Shown here: positions 6,203-13,719 of the stretch, piece by piece
Numbering within the stretch: the first letter of the stretch is position 1
Layout of the letters: every line of letters begins with the position of its first letter
NCBI GenBank assembly: GCA_029935255.1
Contig: JAOZKS010000009.1
Coordinates: 1 to 14,173 of the forward strand
DNA from: Pontiella sp.
Lineage (GTDB): Bacteria > Verrucomicrobiota > Kiritimatiellia > Kiritimatiellales > Pontiellaceae
Reading direction: 5' to 3'
DNA length: 14,173 nucleotides
Notes under the pieces: model-generated
The model's database searches: none
The model's input: only the letters and a program-made list of their open reading frames with translations
Told to the model about the DNA's origin: nothing
Position numbers and translations under genes: made by a program

Positions 6203-7090
6203 TTATGCCCGCGGATGGAATTGCTGATGGATCGACTTGAGGCGTTCGGGGTTGACGTGGGTGTAGATCTGGGTGGTGGCGATATCGGCGTGGCCGAGCA
6301 TTTCCTGGATAACGCGCAGGGGTGCGCCATTGGCCAGCAGATGGGTGGCGAAGGAATGGCGAAGGGTGTGTGGCGTTACATTTTTCATGATGCCGGCATC
6401 CTTGGTGTATTTCTTGATGATCTGCCACAACCGCTGGCGGCAGAGTCCGGCTTCGCGTTTGGAAACGAACACCTGCTGAACATGGGGGTTGTCGCAAAGG
6501 ATGGGCCGGACTTCTTCAAGGTAGCGGTTGAGCAATCGCAACGATTTGTCGCCAATCGGAATTACGCGTTCCTTGCGCCCCTTGCCAATACAACGAATAT
6601 AGCCGTCGTCGGTATGCAGATCGGCCAACTTCAGGTTCGCCAGTTCGGAAACACGAAGTCCACAGGCATAGAATATTTCCAGCATGGCGCGGTCGCGCAC
6701 GCCGAGCGGCTTGCGCATGTCCGGTGCTTCCAGCAAGAGATCGACCTCTTTTTCCGATAGCGTATCCGGCAGGATTTTCCAGAGCCGTGGCGAGTCCATC
6801 GTGTCGGTGACGTTTTTATCCAGCAGGCCTTCTTGCTGGAGATAACGGAAAAAGATCTTGATGGAAACAAGGTGTCGCGAGATCGAGTTGGTCGACATGC
6901 CGCTGGCTTTCATGGCCATCAAGTGGTCGAGGATTTGTTTTCGGCTGACCTGACTGAGAGAGGAGACTCCTTTTTCAGTGAGATAGGACAGGAACTGGCG
7001 AAGATCATCCGCATAGGCCTTGCGCGTATTGATACTCAGCCCGCGCTCCAGCGAGATGTAGTCCAAAAAACTCTCTAATAACGCATTCAC
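6203..7090 (-). CDS. xerD: Xer-type tyrosine recombinase (XerC/XerD)
   Basis: A 295-residue site-specific recombinase. The N-terminal SAM-like DNA-binding domain spans about residues 1-90 (FLDYISLERGLSINTRKAYADDLRQF), the catalytic domain about 108-290. All active-site residues are present: Arg146 (ACGLRVSEL), Lys170 (GKGRKER), His241 and Arg244 (HTLRHSFATHLL), His267 (LGHADI) and the nucleophile Tyr276 (QIYTHV). The length is normal for chromosomal XerC/XerD, which resolve chromosome dimers at dif. Which of the two it is cannot be fixed without the partner gene; XerD is slightly favoured by overall look. It follows purC by 67 bases, with no phage or integron genes beside it, which argues for a housekeeping role. 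Confidence 0.93.
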   Translation of the reverse strand: MNALLESFLDYISLERGLSINTRKAYADDLRQFLSYLTEKGVSSLSQVSRKQILDHLMAMKASGMSTNSISRHLVSIKIFFRYLQQEGLLDKNVTDTMDSPRLWKILPDTLSEKEVDLLLEAPDMRKPLGVRDRAMLEIFYACGLRVSELANLKLADLHTDDGYIRCIGKGRKERVIPIGDKSLRLLNRYLEEVRPILCDNPHVQQVFVSKREAGLCRQRLWQIIKKYTKDAGIMKNVTPHTLRHSFATHLLANGAPLRVIQEMLGHADIATTQIYTHVNPERLKSIHQQFHPRA

Positions 7091-7110
7091 GTTTTGGTTA
7101 TCCGTTAATC

Positions 7111-7167
7111 GTTATTGGGTATTGGGAAAAGTCCTAGTAACCAATAACCCAGTTGCACTAGCAACTG
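7111..7167. other. Composite inverted repeats between purC and xerC/D
   Basis: CAGTTGC and GCAACTG (7150-7156, 7161-7167) form a perfect 7-bp stem with a four-base loop that includes the purC stop codon. Beside it GTTATTGG (7111-7118) and CCAATAAC (7141-7148) are exact inverted repeats. Neither is followed by a clean T run on the minus strand, so termination is possible but not shown. It may instead be repeat-derived or serve message stability. Confidence 0.5.
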
Positions 7168-8051
7168 AGATCTTCGCCTGTAAGCAGGCGATACGCTTCG
7201 AGATATTTTTCGCGGGATTTCTTGACGATCTCTTCGGGCAGTTCGGGGGCGGGCGGGGTTTTGTCCCAGTCGAGTGTTTCGAGGTAGTCGCGTACAAACT
7301 GTTTGTCGAACGAGAAGGGAGAAGAGCCGGGCTTGTAGGTGTCGGCAGGCCAGAAGCGCGAGGAGTCGGGCGTCAGCACTTCGTCGATCAGGATCAGCTC
7401 CCCGTCCACCATGCCGAACTCAAATTTAGTGTCGGCAATGATAATGCCCTTGGTGAGCGCATAGTCGGCGGCGGTTTGATAGAGCTTGAGGCTAATGTCG
7501 ATCAGTTGGTTGCCGAGCTCTTCGCCGACGATTTCCTTCATCTGATCGATAGAGATGTTTTCGTCGTGCCCTTCGTCGGCTTTCGTGGAGGGCGTGAAGA
7601 TGGCTTCGTCGAGTTTTCCGGCCATTTCATAGCCCGAGCGAAGTGGCATGCCTCCGATGGTTTCGGACTTCTGGTATTCCTTCCATCCGGAGCCAATCAA
7701 ATATCCGCGCACGATGCATTCGACGGGAAGGAGCTCTGCTTTTTTGACGAGCATGGAGCGGCCTTTCAGCAGTTCGGCATGCTCTTGCAACGCGGCGGGA
7801 AAGTCGGCCACATCGGTGGAAATCATGTGGTTCTTGACGATGTCACCTGTGCGGTCGAACCAAAACTTAGAAATCATGTTGAGCACCCGCCCTTTATCGG
7901 GAATGCCATTGGGCATGATGCAGTCGAAGGCGGAGATGCGGTCGGAGGCGATGAACAGGTAGGTGTCGCCTAGGTCGTAGACTTCGCGGACTTTTCCGGT
8001 TTTAAATTTTTCAACACCAGGGAGTTCGATTTTTGTGGCGGCGGGGGTCAT
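7158..8051 (-). CDS. purC: SAICAR synthetase (PurC)
   Basis: A 297-residue phosphoribosylaminoimidazole-succinocarboxamide synthase, which joins CAIR and aspartate using ATP in purine synthesis in the cytoplasm. Signature parts are GKVREVYDLGD (residues 19-29), ASDRISAFDCIMPNGIPDKG (35-54), ECIVRGYLIGSGWKEY, ADTKFEFG and ILIDEVLTPDSSRFWPAD. The length matches the longer, yeast ADE1-like class rather than the ~240-residue E. coli type. GAGGAAA stands just before the ATG at 8051. It begins 45 bases after the HAD gene on the same strand and is followed by xerC/D, so it may belong to a longer leftward transcript. No other purine gene is nearby. Nothing in the motifs is missing. Confidence 0.97.
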   Translation of the reverse strand: MTPAATKIELPGVEKFKTGKVREVYDLGDTYLFIASDRISAFDCIMPNGIPDKGRVLNMISKFWFDRTGDIVKNHMISTDVADFPAALQEHAELLKGRSMLVKKAELLPVECIVRGYLIGSGWKEYQKSETIGGMPLRSGYEMAGKLDEAIFTPSTKADEGHDENISIDQMKEIVGEELGNQLIDISLKLYQTAADYALTKGIIIADTKFEFGMVDGELILIDEVLTPDSSRFWPADTYKPGSSPFSFDKQFVRDYLETLDWDKTPPAPELPEEIVKKSREKYLEAYRLLTGEDLSC

Positions 8052-8096
8052 GGGGTTTCCTCAATTTAAGGGTTAAAATCGTGCGCACTCTACGGG

Positions 8097-8762
8097 TTAA
8101 AGCACCATGTCTTCAAGCGATAGCCGACTTATATTTTCGAGCGAGTCGGTTATGGCATCGGCTTCAAAGAGATATTCATGATCATAGCTGTTGGTGACGG
8201 CGAGTACCTTCAATCCTGCGCCTTTTGCGGAAATGATGCCGGCCGGGGTGTCTTCGATCGCGATGGCTGTTGATGCATCGTCCATTCCCAGTTTTTCGAG
8301 AGCTAGTTTATAGGGGGCCGGGTCGGGCTTGCTCTTCTTGGTGTCTTCGGCGGTGACGATTACGCTGAAGGCACTTGCAATCTCAAGGCGTTCGATGATG
8401 GGAAGAATATCTTCAAGTAACGCGCCGCTGCACAGGGCGATCGGGAGCTTGCGCGGAATGCTTTTGATCAAATCGATTGCTCCGGGCAGCGGGGTGGCTT
8501 TGCCATCATGGATGAGTTGCTGAAAGACCTTGGCCTTCTCGGCAATCAGTCGCTTAACATCGCGCGTCGACAGTTTTTCATTATGAACCTTAAAAGCCTC
8601 CTTGAACGCATCCCGGTCATCAAAGCCGATATAGGTTTCGCAATAGTCCTCCCACGAGAATCCCTTTTTCAGCGGGTCGAGGACCGACTGAAAGGCGCGA
8701 TAGTGCATGGGTTCGCTATCCACGATGATCCCGTCAAAATCAAATAGTACGGCATTGAGCAT
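8097..8762 (-). CDS. HAD-superfamily hydrolase, beta-phosphoglucomutase-like subfamily
   Basis: A 221-residue protein with all four HAD motifs: LFDFDGIIVDSE (nucleophile Asp8, acid/base Asp10), LCSGAL for motif II, KKSKPDPAPYKLALEKLG for motif III, and AIAIEDTPAGIISAKGAG for motif IV. A helical cap of the beta-phosphoglucomutase type lies between motifs I and II. The likely activity is hydrolysis or transfer of phosphate on a small sugar phosphate; the substrate cannot be read from sequence. The ATG at 8762 overlaps the TAA of the other HAD gene by one base (TAATG), and GGAG stands eight bases before it, so the two are coupled. A longer frame from 8825 would overlap that gene by 64 bases and is rejected. 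It could serve as a glucosyl-3-phosphoglycerate phosphatase for the nearby gpgS, but only context suggests this. Confidence 0.88.
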   Translation of the reverse strand: MLNAVLFDFDGIIVDSEPMHYRAFQSVLDPLKKGFSWEDYCETYIGFDDRDAFKEAFKVHNEKLSTRDVKRLIAEKAKVFQQLIHDGKATPLPGAIDLIKSIPRKLPIALCSGALLEDILPIIERLEIASAFSVIVTAEDTKKSKPDPAPYKLALEKLGMDDASTAIAIEDTPAGIISAKGAGLKVLAVTNSYDHEYLFEADAITDSLENISRLSLEDMVL

Positions 8763-9646
8763 TAAAGAATCTCCAGCAATTGAGGGAGGGAGGTAATCAC
8801 AGCGTCGGGTTGGATTGCAAGGCACCGCTCATCATTTTCCCGCATTCGAAGCGATCGCTGATCGCCGGCGAACAATACGGTTCGACACCCGGCCTGCTGA
8901 GCGCAGTAGACATCGTTCAGCATGTCGTTGCCCACATAGACCGTTTCATCGAGTCCAAAGCCGTGGTTTTCGCGCATGAATTTCCCAACCTTCTTGAAAA
9001 GCAGTGTTGAGGGTTTGGCCCTCAGTTCCTTGAACGACCAGATGCAGCAATCGGGATCGAAGCCGAGTTCTTCAGTCGTTTTCTGGAAGAAGGCCGGAAA
9101 GAGCAGGGGGGTGTAGAACTGCGCGTTGGAAACAATGCCTAAAGTTAGGTCTCGTTGTTTTAAAGCCTCGATGGTTTCAAGACTTTTAGGCATCGGGAAG
9201 ACGGGATTTACGCGGCACTCGTACTCCACTGCCAGGCGGCGAATTTGCTCGGGTTCGGCCTTCGTGTTGAGTAGCGAGTCGACCAAAGTTTTCCAAATCC
9301 GTGAAATTTCGACTTCCGGGAAATCGATGCCTGCCGTGCGCGCGGCCGCATGCCATTTCAGGATTTCCGCCTTCAGCCGTTCTTTTCCAATCCGACCAGC
9401 CTGCTCCAGCTCGCCTTCGAATCCGGATGCCGCGAGCGCCTGTGTCAGCGCATCGGCGGAGTCGGATGCCGCAGCGGTTCCCACATCGCCCGACCCCGAA
9501 ACAAACAAGGTTCCATACACATCGAACAGCACGGCCTTGACCTGATTCAGCTTAATCAGTTTTGGCTTCACATCCGTTGGGATAGGGGGCAATGGCGGGC
9601 AGTTGTTGTGGATGATTTTCGTGAGTGTTTGCATAGGGGGGATCAT
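8762..9646 (-). CDS. HAD-superfamily hydrolase with a D-x-Y motif I
   Basis: A 294-residue HAD-family protein. Motif I reads VLFDVYGTLF, with nucleophile Asp42 but Tyr44 where phosphatases have the second Asp. Haloacid dehalogenase-type members share the D-x-Y-G-T form. Motif II is GIVSNAQFY, motif III RAKPSTLLFKKV and motif IV VYVGNDMLNDVYCAQQAGC. A ~35-residue proline-rich N-terminal extension precedes the domain, and the helical cap (about residues 50-150) is large. Starts at 9646 or 9634 are both possible, with no clear ribosome site for either. It forms a coupled pair with the second HAD gene. The motif suggests chemistry different from simple phosphate removal, but many D-x-Y proteins are uncharacterised. 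Confidence 0.85.
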   Translation of the reverse strand: MIPPMQTLTKIIHNNCPPLPPIPTDVKPKLIKLNQVKAVLFDVYGTLFVSGSGDVGTAAASDSADALTQALAASGFEGELEQAGRIGKERLKAEILKWHAAARTAGIDFPEVEISRIWKTLVDSLLNTKAEPEQIRRLAVEYECRVNPVFPMPKSLETIEALKQRDLTLGIVSNAQFYTPLLFPAFFQKTTEELGFDPDCCIWSFKELRAKPSTLLFKKVGKFMRENHGFGLDETVYVGNDMLNDVYCAQQAGCRTVLFAGDQRSLRMRENDERCLAIQPDAVITSLPQLLEIL

Positions 9647-9923
9647 CGTTCAAACCAGGAACCCCGCCAAATAGTTTCTTGTTTTTTCTGTTGTACAGCC
9701 CCGAAAGACGGCCCCTTCAAGGGTGGCTTCATTGGGATTAATCTTCATCTGTCCGGCCAATGTCCTTGGTTTTAAATACGGGCAGAACGGGACGGTTCCC
9801 CGTTTCGCCCTTGGCAGCAGACGCGGAACACGTGTGCCTCGCCAATGAACTGGCAGTTCTCAACCTCGGATGCCCGCATTAAACTCAAAAAACTTTACCC
9901 GACAATCAATTCATGGCTATGTA
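9647..9923. other. 277-base gap with no convincing gene
   Basis: This is the largest gap in the right half. Open frames inside it are about 30 codons or shorter and lack ribosome sites. It holds short palindromes (GAACTG/CAGTTC near 9847, ACACGTGT near 9829, AACGGG/CCCGTT near 9785), which may be remnants of a repeat or of regulatory structure. It separates the GT4-gpgS-M20 block from the HAD pair, so a promoter for the latter is expected here, but I could not identify one. Confidence 0.5.
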
Positions 9924-11348
9924 CTAGGTGCGCAATAGGTTGAAGCGATGGGGCTGGAGGAAGTGATCGAGAAGTTCGGTGGCAGAGGCGGCGCAAACCG
10001 CACTAGGTCGGCTGGTGGCGAGCTTTCGATAGAGGCCGAGTAGGCGCTGACCATAGGCGGCGGGGCTGTAGTGTTCGTTTACAATCTGGTGATTATGGTT
10101 GATGAGGTTTGAGACTTGGTACGGAAGGGAGGGAAGGATGTTCCGATCAATGGGATGGTCTTTCAGATGGCGAATGACGTTGCGCTGGAGCGGTTCGTCG
10201 AGGATACCGAAGTCAACCTTCCCATCAACGATGAGCGCGGCCTTGGCCCGCTCGAAATACCCGGGGTCCCAATCTTTGGAATAGGCGGCATAACTCTCTT
10301 TCATGGCGGGTTCCAAGGCTTGGAGAAATGTGGTTTCTCCAAGCCATTCCAGCGGGATGGGGAGGGTTGAATAGAGCAATGAGAGATCGAGGCCGTCATC
10401 TTCAAAGTCGCAGGTGATCTCTGGAAGGTTGCGCCCCACGAGCATCTTTCCTTCGAGCCAAGGTTCGAGAAACGCGAGGCCGAAGCCTTCGGCGATGCTG
10501 GTGCTGATGAGCGCCGTTGATCCCTGCACGAGTTCGGCGAAGTCGGTTGTGCGCCCGACATCGAATTCCACGGGAAGGTTTAGTTCCTTGGCAAAGGCAA
10601 CCCATTCGTCGTAGATGGGGTGCGCCTTGGGGTTGTCGGGAGCGAGGGTGCTGATGAATCGGTAGTCATCGGGTGCGAGCAGACTCCAAAGCAGAAACTC
10701 GCCCATATTCTTGCGGCGGATGGCGCGGGCGGGGTAGACGATGGTTTTCGTAGTGGCGACGTCCTGATTGCTTTTTGCCAGGGGGAACGGTGTCACTGCG
10801 TTGGGGAGTTCGTGGACGTTAGGCAGTCCAAGGTCTTCCAGGAAGGATTTGTCGCGAAAGTTGATCGGCGCATACCAAACGTGGTCGGCGACCGGATATA
10901 GAATTCGGTTCAGATCATTGCCGAGATGTTCCCGTAAAAGGCGGTAGTTTTCGGGCCGGCCATCTTCGGCAAAGTCGTGCGGTTGGAGCAGGAGCCGGCA
11001 TCCGGCATTGGCGAGGTGCCAGACCAATTGTGGCACGAAGCTATTCTTCCCGAGAGCATGATTATGGATGTGCCAGATATCGGGGTCACGCCCGAGCAGG
11101 CAGCGTGCGGTGAAGCGTAGATCATCCACTAAGTTTTCAATTCCCGGAAAATTTTCATCGGAATATTCCAAAGCATGGAAGGGTTCGCTCAGCGGCGTGA
11201 GCGCATCGTCCGGCGCGGGCGCTTCACCGGTTAGAACCAGCACATCGACTTGGTCGCCCAGCGATTCCACGGCCCGTTCAATCACTCGCGTCACCCCGCC
11301 CGGGCGCAGGTGGTAATGTAAAATAGCGATGGCCAGCTTATCGCTCAT
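9924..11348 (-). CDS. GT4-like glycosyltransferase
   Basis: A 474-residue GT-B fold retaining glycosyltransferase. The N-terminal half opens with IAILHYHLRPGGVTRVIERA, the GGxxRV acceptor-side motif. The donor half contains VYPARAIRRKNMGEFL and the E-x7-E motif at Glu287-Glu295 (AEGFGLAFLEPWLEGK). A C-terminal part of ~100 residues beyond the fold is helical and not recognised. There is no signal peptide or clear membrane segment, so it acts in the cytoplasm. Its ATG overlaps the TGA of gpgS (ATGA), so the two are coupled. The natural inference is that it adds a further sugar to the GpgS product or to glucosylglycerate, as GT4 enzymes do in mannosylglucosylglycerate synthesis in Petrotoga. 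Donor and acceptor are not proven. Confidence 0.88.
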   Translation of the reverse strand: MSDKLAIAILHYHLRPGGVTRVIERAVESLGDQVDVLVLTGEAPAPDDALTPLSEPFHALEYSDENFPGIENLVDDLRFTARCLLGRDPDIWHIHNHALGKNSFVPQLVWHLANAGCRLLLQPHDFAEDGRPENYRLLREHLGNDLNRILYPVADHVWYAPINFRDKSFLEDLGLPNVHELPNAVTPFPLAKSNQDVATTKTIVYPARAIRRKNMGEFLLWSLLAPDDYRFISTLAPDNPKAHPIYDEWVAFAKELNLPVEFDVGRTTDFAELVQGSTALISTSIAEGFGLAFLEPWLEGKMLVGRNLPEITCDFEDDGLDLSLLYSTLPIPLEWLGETTFLQALEPAMKESYAAYSKDWDPGYFERAKAALIVDGKVDFGILDEPLQRNVIRHLKDHPIDRNILPSLPYQVSNLINHNHQIVNEHYSPAAYGQRLLGLYRKLATSRPSAVCAASATELLDHFLQPHRFNLLRT

Positions 11349-12322
11349 GTTTCAATCCCGAATTTTTCTCGGTATTCGGGGAGTTCGATCATCGGTTGTC
11401 GTTCCTCTTCAACGATCTCGTAGGCGATTTGCTCGAACACTTCATCGTGGGCCTGGAATTGACGAAGGAGCGTGTTGAGCTCGGGGAGGTCGCCGATCAC
11501 ACCGAGAGCCTCGGCACGAGAGAGGAAGGCACGCAGGATGCCGAAGGCCATCTTGCCGAGGTCGCGGGTTTCCTGGTTCCGGTGCACGCGCTGGTCGAGA
11601 TCCACCTGGGCGATGGCATCCATGCCCCACTTTTCGTAGACATCGATGAGATGCGAGGTTTCAACCCCGTATCCGATGGGGAAGGGGAGCTTTTCGAGGA
11701 CTTCGCGCCGGACGGCATACTCGCCGGAAAGCGGCTGGACAAGCCCGGTCAGATCGGGAAAAAACAGAGAGAAGAGCGGGCGAACCAAAATCTCGGTCAC
11801 CCGACCGCCGCCGGATGGGCGTACCCCTTGAGAGAAGGCCAGCGGCCGATCATAGAACGCTTTGACATAATGGACTTCGGGGCGGTAGATGAGCGGGGCA
11901 ACGAGACCATAGGCAAAGCGCGGATGGATGTTTTTAATGTCGGCATCGACGTAGACGATAATGTCGCCGGTGAGTTCGTAGACGGCCTTCCATAAATTTT
12001 CACCCTTACCTTTCTTTTCACCGTATTGCGGGAGGATGTCGGCAGAGAGATAGACATCGGCACCGAAGGTGGAGGCAATCTCGCAGGTGTGGTCGGTGGA
12101 TCCGGAATCGATCACCGCAATTTCATCGAGCAGGGGGTACCGATCCATCAGCTCTGATTTAAACATGACGATTTCTTTTCCAATCGTCTTTTCTTCATTG
12201 AGCGTCGGTAGGCACAGCGAGATTTTAAGGTCCTGCTTTTCCTTCTCTTCCACCAGTTTCTTGATGTCCCAGAACTGGGAGTGATGAATAGTGTTTCTCT
12301 TGATCCAATCATTCAGGTTCAT
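11345..12322 (-). CDS. gpgS: Glucosyl-3-phosphoglycerate synthase (GpgS-like, GT81)
   Basis: A 325-residue GT-A fold enzyme expected to transfer glucose from an NDP donor to 3-phosphoglycerate, the first step of glucosylglycerate synthesis. Motifs in order are CLPTLNEEKTI (residues 37-47), VIDSGSTDHT (70-79), GKGENLW (105-111), the metal-binding VDADI with D126-x-D128, GGGRVTEILVRPLF (171-184), VQPLSGEYA (195-203) and a final metal ligand in QRVHRNQ (His247). All are typical of the GpgS/MpgS-like family, and the length is normal. The frame is open 40 codons further, but the ATG at 12322 has GGAGG eight bases upstream. It overlaps the end of the M20-like gene by 14 bases and the next glycosyltransferase by four, forming a tight operon. 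A different nucleotide-sugar donor cannot be excluded. Confidence 0.9.
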   Translation of the reverse strand: MNLNDWIKRNTIHHSQFWDIKKLVEEKEKQDLKISLCLPTLNEEKTIGKEIVMFKSELMDRYPLLDEIAVIDSGSTDHTCEIASTFGADVYLSADILPQYGEKKGKGENLWKAVYELTGDIIVYVDADIKNIHPRFAYGLVAPLIYRPEVHYVKAFYDRPLAFSQGVRPSGGGRVTEILVRPLFSLFFPDLTGLVQPLSGEYAVRREVLEKLPFPIGYGVETSHLIDVYEKWGMDAIAQVDLDQRVHRNQETRDLGKMAFGILRAFLSRAEALGVIGDLPELNTLLRQFQAHDEVFEQIAYEIVEEERQPMIELPEYREKFGIET

Positions 12323-13490
12323 TGCAAAATCCTCCGTCGATGGCAAACAGCATGGCGAGCAGTTGGGCCAGCCCTTTGTAAATGGGTTGGATGCGGATTG
12401 TTTCGTTGAGGTCGTGAAGGTTGACCGCTTCGGTAAGTCCAAGGGTTACTGCGGGAAGGCCGCGACTGATGAGCTCCGACACTTCCGATATGCTGGGAAA
12501 TATTTTTGGTTTCAGATCCAACTGTTCCATCACTTGGCGGCAATTCCTGACCAATGGATGGCCGACGGCAATGCCGCCGGGCTCGCGGATGGAGACCACG
12601 TTAAACGCAATCTTCGCATTATATTTCGAGGCGATATCAGCGACGATATCGTCGATACATCCACGAATCTGCTCCGCCATTGCCGCGTTTTCGCTACGCA
12701 CTTCGAATCGCAGGCTGGATGTTGTGGCCATCACGTTATAGCTCTTTCCGCCGCGCACCGCACCCAGCACGATGGAGGTTTTCGGGCGCCGCGGAATGGG
12801 GATTTCAAGGATGCGATTGATCACATCGTTGAGCGCGATGATCGCGCTGCTTTCTCCAACGCGTTGCCATTCAAGTTCCTCGGAAAGTTTGCAGGTAATG
12901 CTGGCGCGAAACATCCCTTCGGACGTGTAGCTGAGGCGACCGATCTGTGCGCCTTCAATACAGATTCCCGCATCGAAAGGGAGCCGGTTGTTATCCATGA
13001 AAAACTTTAGCCCGTCGAGGTTTCCGCTACCCAACCCCTTGGTGCTGCCGAGCAGTACAATATTGGAATTAAACTCGATGCCCAACGTGTCGAGCAGGTT
13101 GGGCAGGGTGGCCAACACCGCCATGCCAAGGCTGTTATCGGCCACGCCGGGGCCAACGACTTCATCGGTGAGCACGCTGATCGTGTGATCGGTCTTTTCT
13201 GAATAGACCGAGTCGGCATGGGCCACCAGCAGGATATTCCGTGATGGATCTTTTCCTTGGATAATCCCTACGCCGTTTCCCGCCTCATCGGTCGAGACAT
13301 TTTGCAGTCCGCATTCGAGCATGCGCTGCAGCAAGAGTTTAATGCGATCCTCCTCCTCGAAAGTAGGCGCGGGAATCTCGCTAAGCATGATTAGGTTGGC
13401 GATCAGAGTTTCCTGAACTTGCGTTGCGCCCTCCTGTAGATGGGGCAGCAGCGCCAGAATTTCATCCATGTTCCTGAAGTGTGTATTCAT
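12309..13490 (-). CDS. M20-family peptidase-like protein lacking the catalytic Glu pair
   Basis: A 393-residue protein with the M20 metallopeptidase layout. Conserved positions are His91-x-Asp93 (LVAHADSV), Asp118 (GVADNSLGMAV), Glu179 (ICIEGAQIGRLS) and His359 (VNLHDLNETI), with a dimerisation-type insert at about residues 185-300. The usual segment GTVGEEGLGDLRG, which carries the general-base Glu and a second metal ligand, aligns without gaps to GSTKGLGSGNLDG (residues 148-160). Both Glu are thus replaced, by Gly152 and Leu153, and no acidic residue lies close by. Normal two-metal peptidase chemistry is therefore doubtful. No signal peptide is present. It is the first gene of an overlapping operon with gpgS and a glycosyltransferase, so a role in that pathway is likelier than general protein turnover. 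A second ATG at 13469 is possible. Confidence 0.85.
   Translation of the reverse strand: MNTHFRNMDEILALLPHLQEGATQVQETLIANLIMLSEIPAPTFEEEDRIKLLLQRMLECGLQNVSTDEAGNGVGIIQGKDPSRNILLVAHADSVYSEKTDHTISVLTDEVVGPGVADNSLGMAVLATLPNLLDTLGIEFNSNIVLLGSTKGLGSGNLDGLKFFMDNNRLPFDAGICIEGAQIGRLSYTSEGMFRASITCKLSEELEWQRVGESSAIIALNDVINRILEIPIPRRPKTSIVLGAVRGGKSYNVMATTSSLRFEVRSENAAMAEQIRGCIDDIVADIASKYNAKIAFNVVSIREPGGIAVGHPLVRNCRQVMEQLDLKPKIFPSISEVSELISRGLPAVTLGLTEAVNLHDLNETIRIQPIYKGLAQLLAMLFAIDGGFCNEPE
12331..12335 (-). promoter_or_regulatory. Ribosome binding site deciding the gpgS start
   Basis: GGAGG with an eight-base spacer to the ATG at 12322, placed inside the 3' end of the M20-like gene. It rules against the longer frame from 12442. 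Confidence 0.75.
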
Positions 13491-13587
13491 AAAAACCCCG
13501 CTTCGCTCTTGTGAAACCTAAGCGTATCAAAAGAGACCCTATTGGAAAATACCCAATGTGCAGCAAAGCATCTGTCCTTCTTGAATT

Positions 13588-13625
13588 GTTACATCCAGCT
13601 CAACGGCCGTTGAGCTGGATGTAAC
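13588..13625. promoter_or_regulatory. Perfect 38-bp palindrome in a divergent intergenic region
   Basis: The half-site GTTACATCCAGCTCAACGG (13588-13606) is followed immediately by its exact reverse complement (13607-13625). It ends 97 bases from the M20-like start and 94 bases from the glycosyltransferase start, so it lies at the middle of the gap. No T run follows on either strand, which argues against a terminator. It could be an operator for a dimeric or tetrameric regulator, or a hairpin-forming repeat. Confidence 0.9.
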
Positions 13626-13669
13626 GATCGGGAAGGCGTCCGACGTTCAATTGAATCATGAATTAATCT

Positions 13670-13696
13670 TTGCTTCAGCCTCAAGCACGCTATGCT
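13670..13696 (+). promoter_or_regulatory. Possible sigma-70-type promoter of the rightward glycosyltransferase
   Basis: TTGCTT (13670-13675) and TATGCT (13691-13696) are separated by 15 bases, slightly short. They lie 23 bases before the ATG at 13720. GAGGA with a short spacer precedes the start. This is a weak match only. Confidence 0.3.
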
Positions 13697-13719
13697 TCCA
13701 CAAGTTGCGAGGAATTAGT

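Noticed and set aside
6203..7090. Phage or integron integrase
   Set aside because: The length, motifs and housekeeping neighbours fit chromosomal XerC/XerD. No cassette, excisionase or att-type duplication was seen.
7150..7167. Intrinsic terminator of purC
   Set aside because: The 7-bp stem is good, but no T run follows on the minus strand and the stem covers the stop codon. It is kept only as an inverted repeat.
7122..7973. Open frame of 283 codons on the + strand
   Set aside because: It is opposite purC and rich in Gly, Val and Phe as expected of an antisense frame. It has no ribosome site or family features.
8763..8825. N-terminal extension of the beta-phosphoglucomutase-like HAD gene
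   Set aside because: The 21 extra residues overlap the preceding gene and precede the universal start of the HAD fold. The ATG at 8762 has GGAG and stop-start coupling.
12323..12442. 40-residue extension of gpgS
   Set aside because: It overlaps the M20-like coding region, has no family similarity, and the ATG at 12322 has GGAGG at good spacing.
12291..13010. Open frame of 239 codons on the + strand
   Set aside because: It is opposite the M20-like gene, with no recognisable motif, so it is a shadow.
13588..13625. Bidirectional terminator
   Set aside because: It sits between divergent starts, not convergent ends, and is not followed by T runs on either strand.
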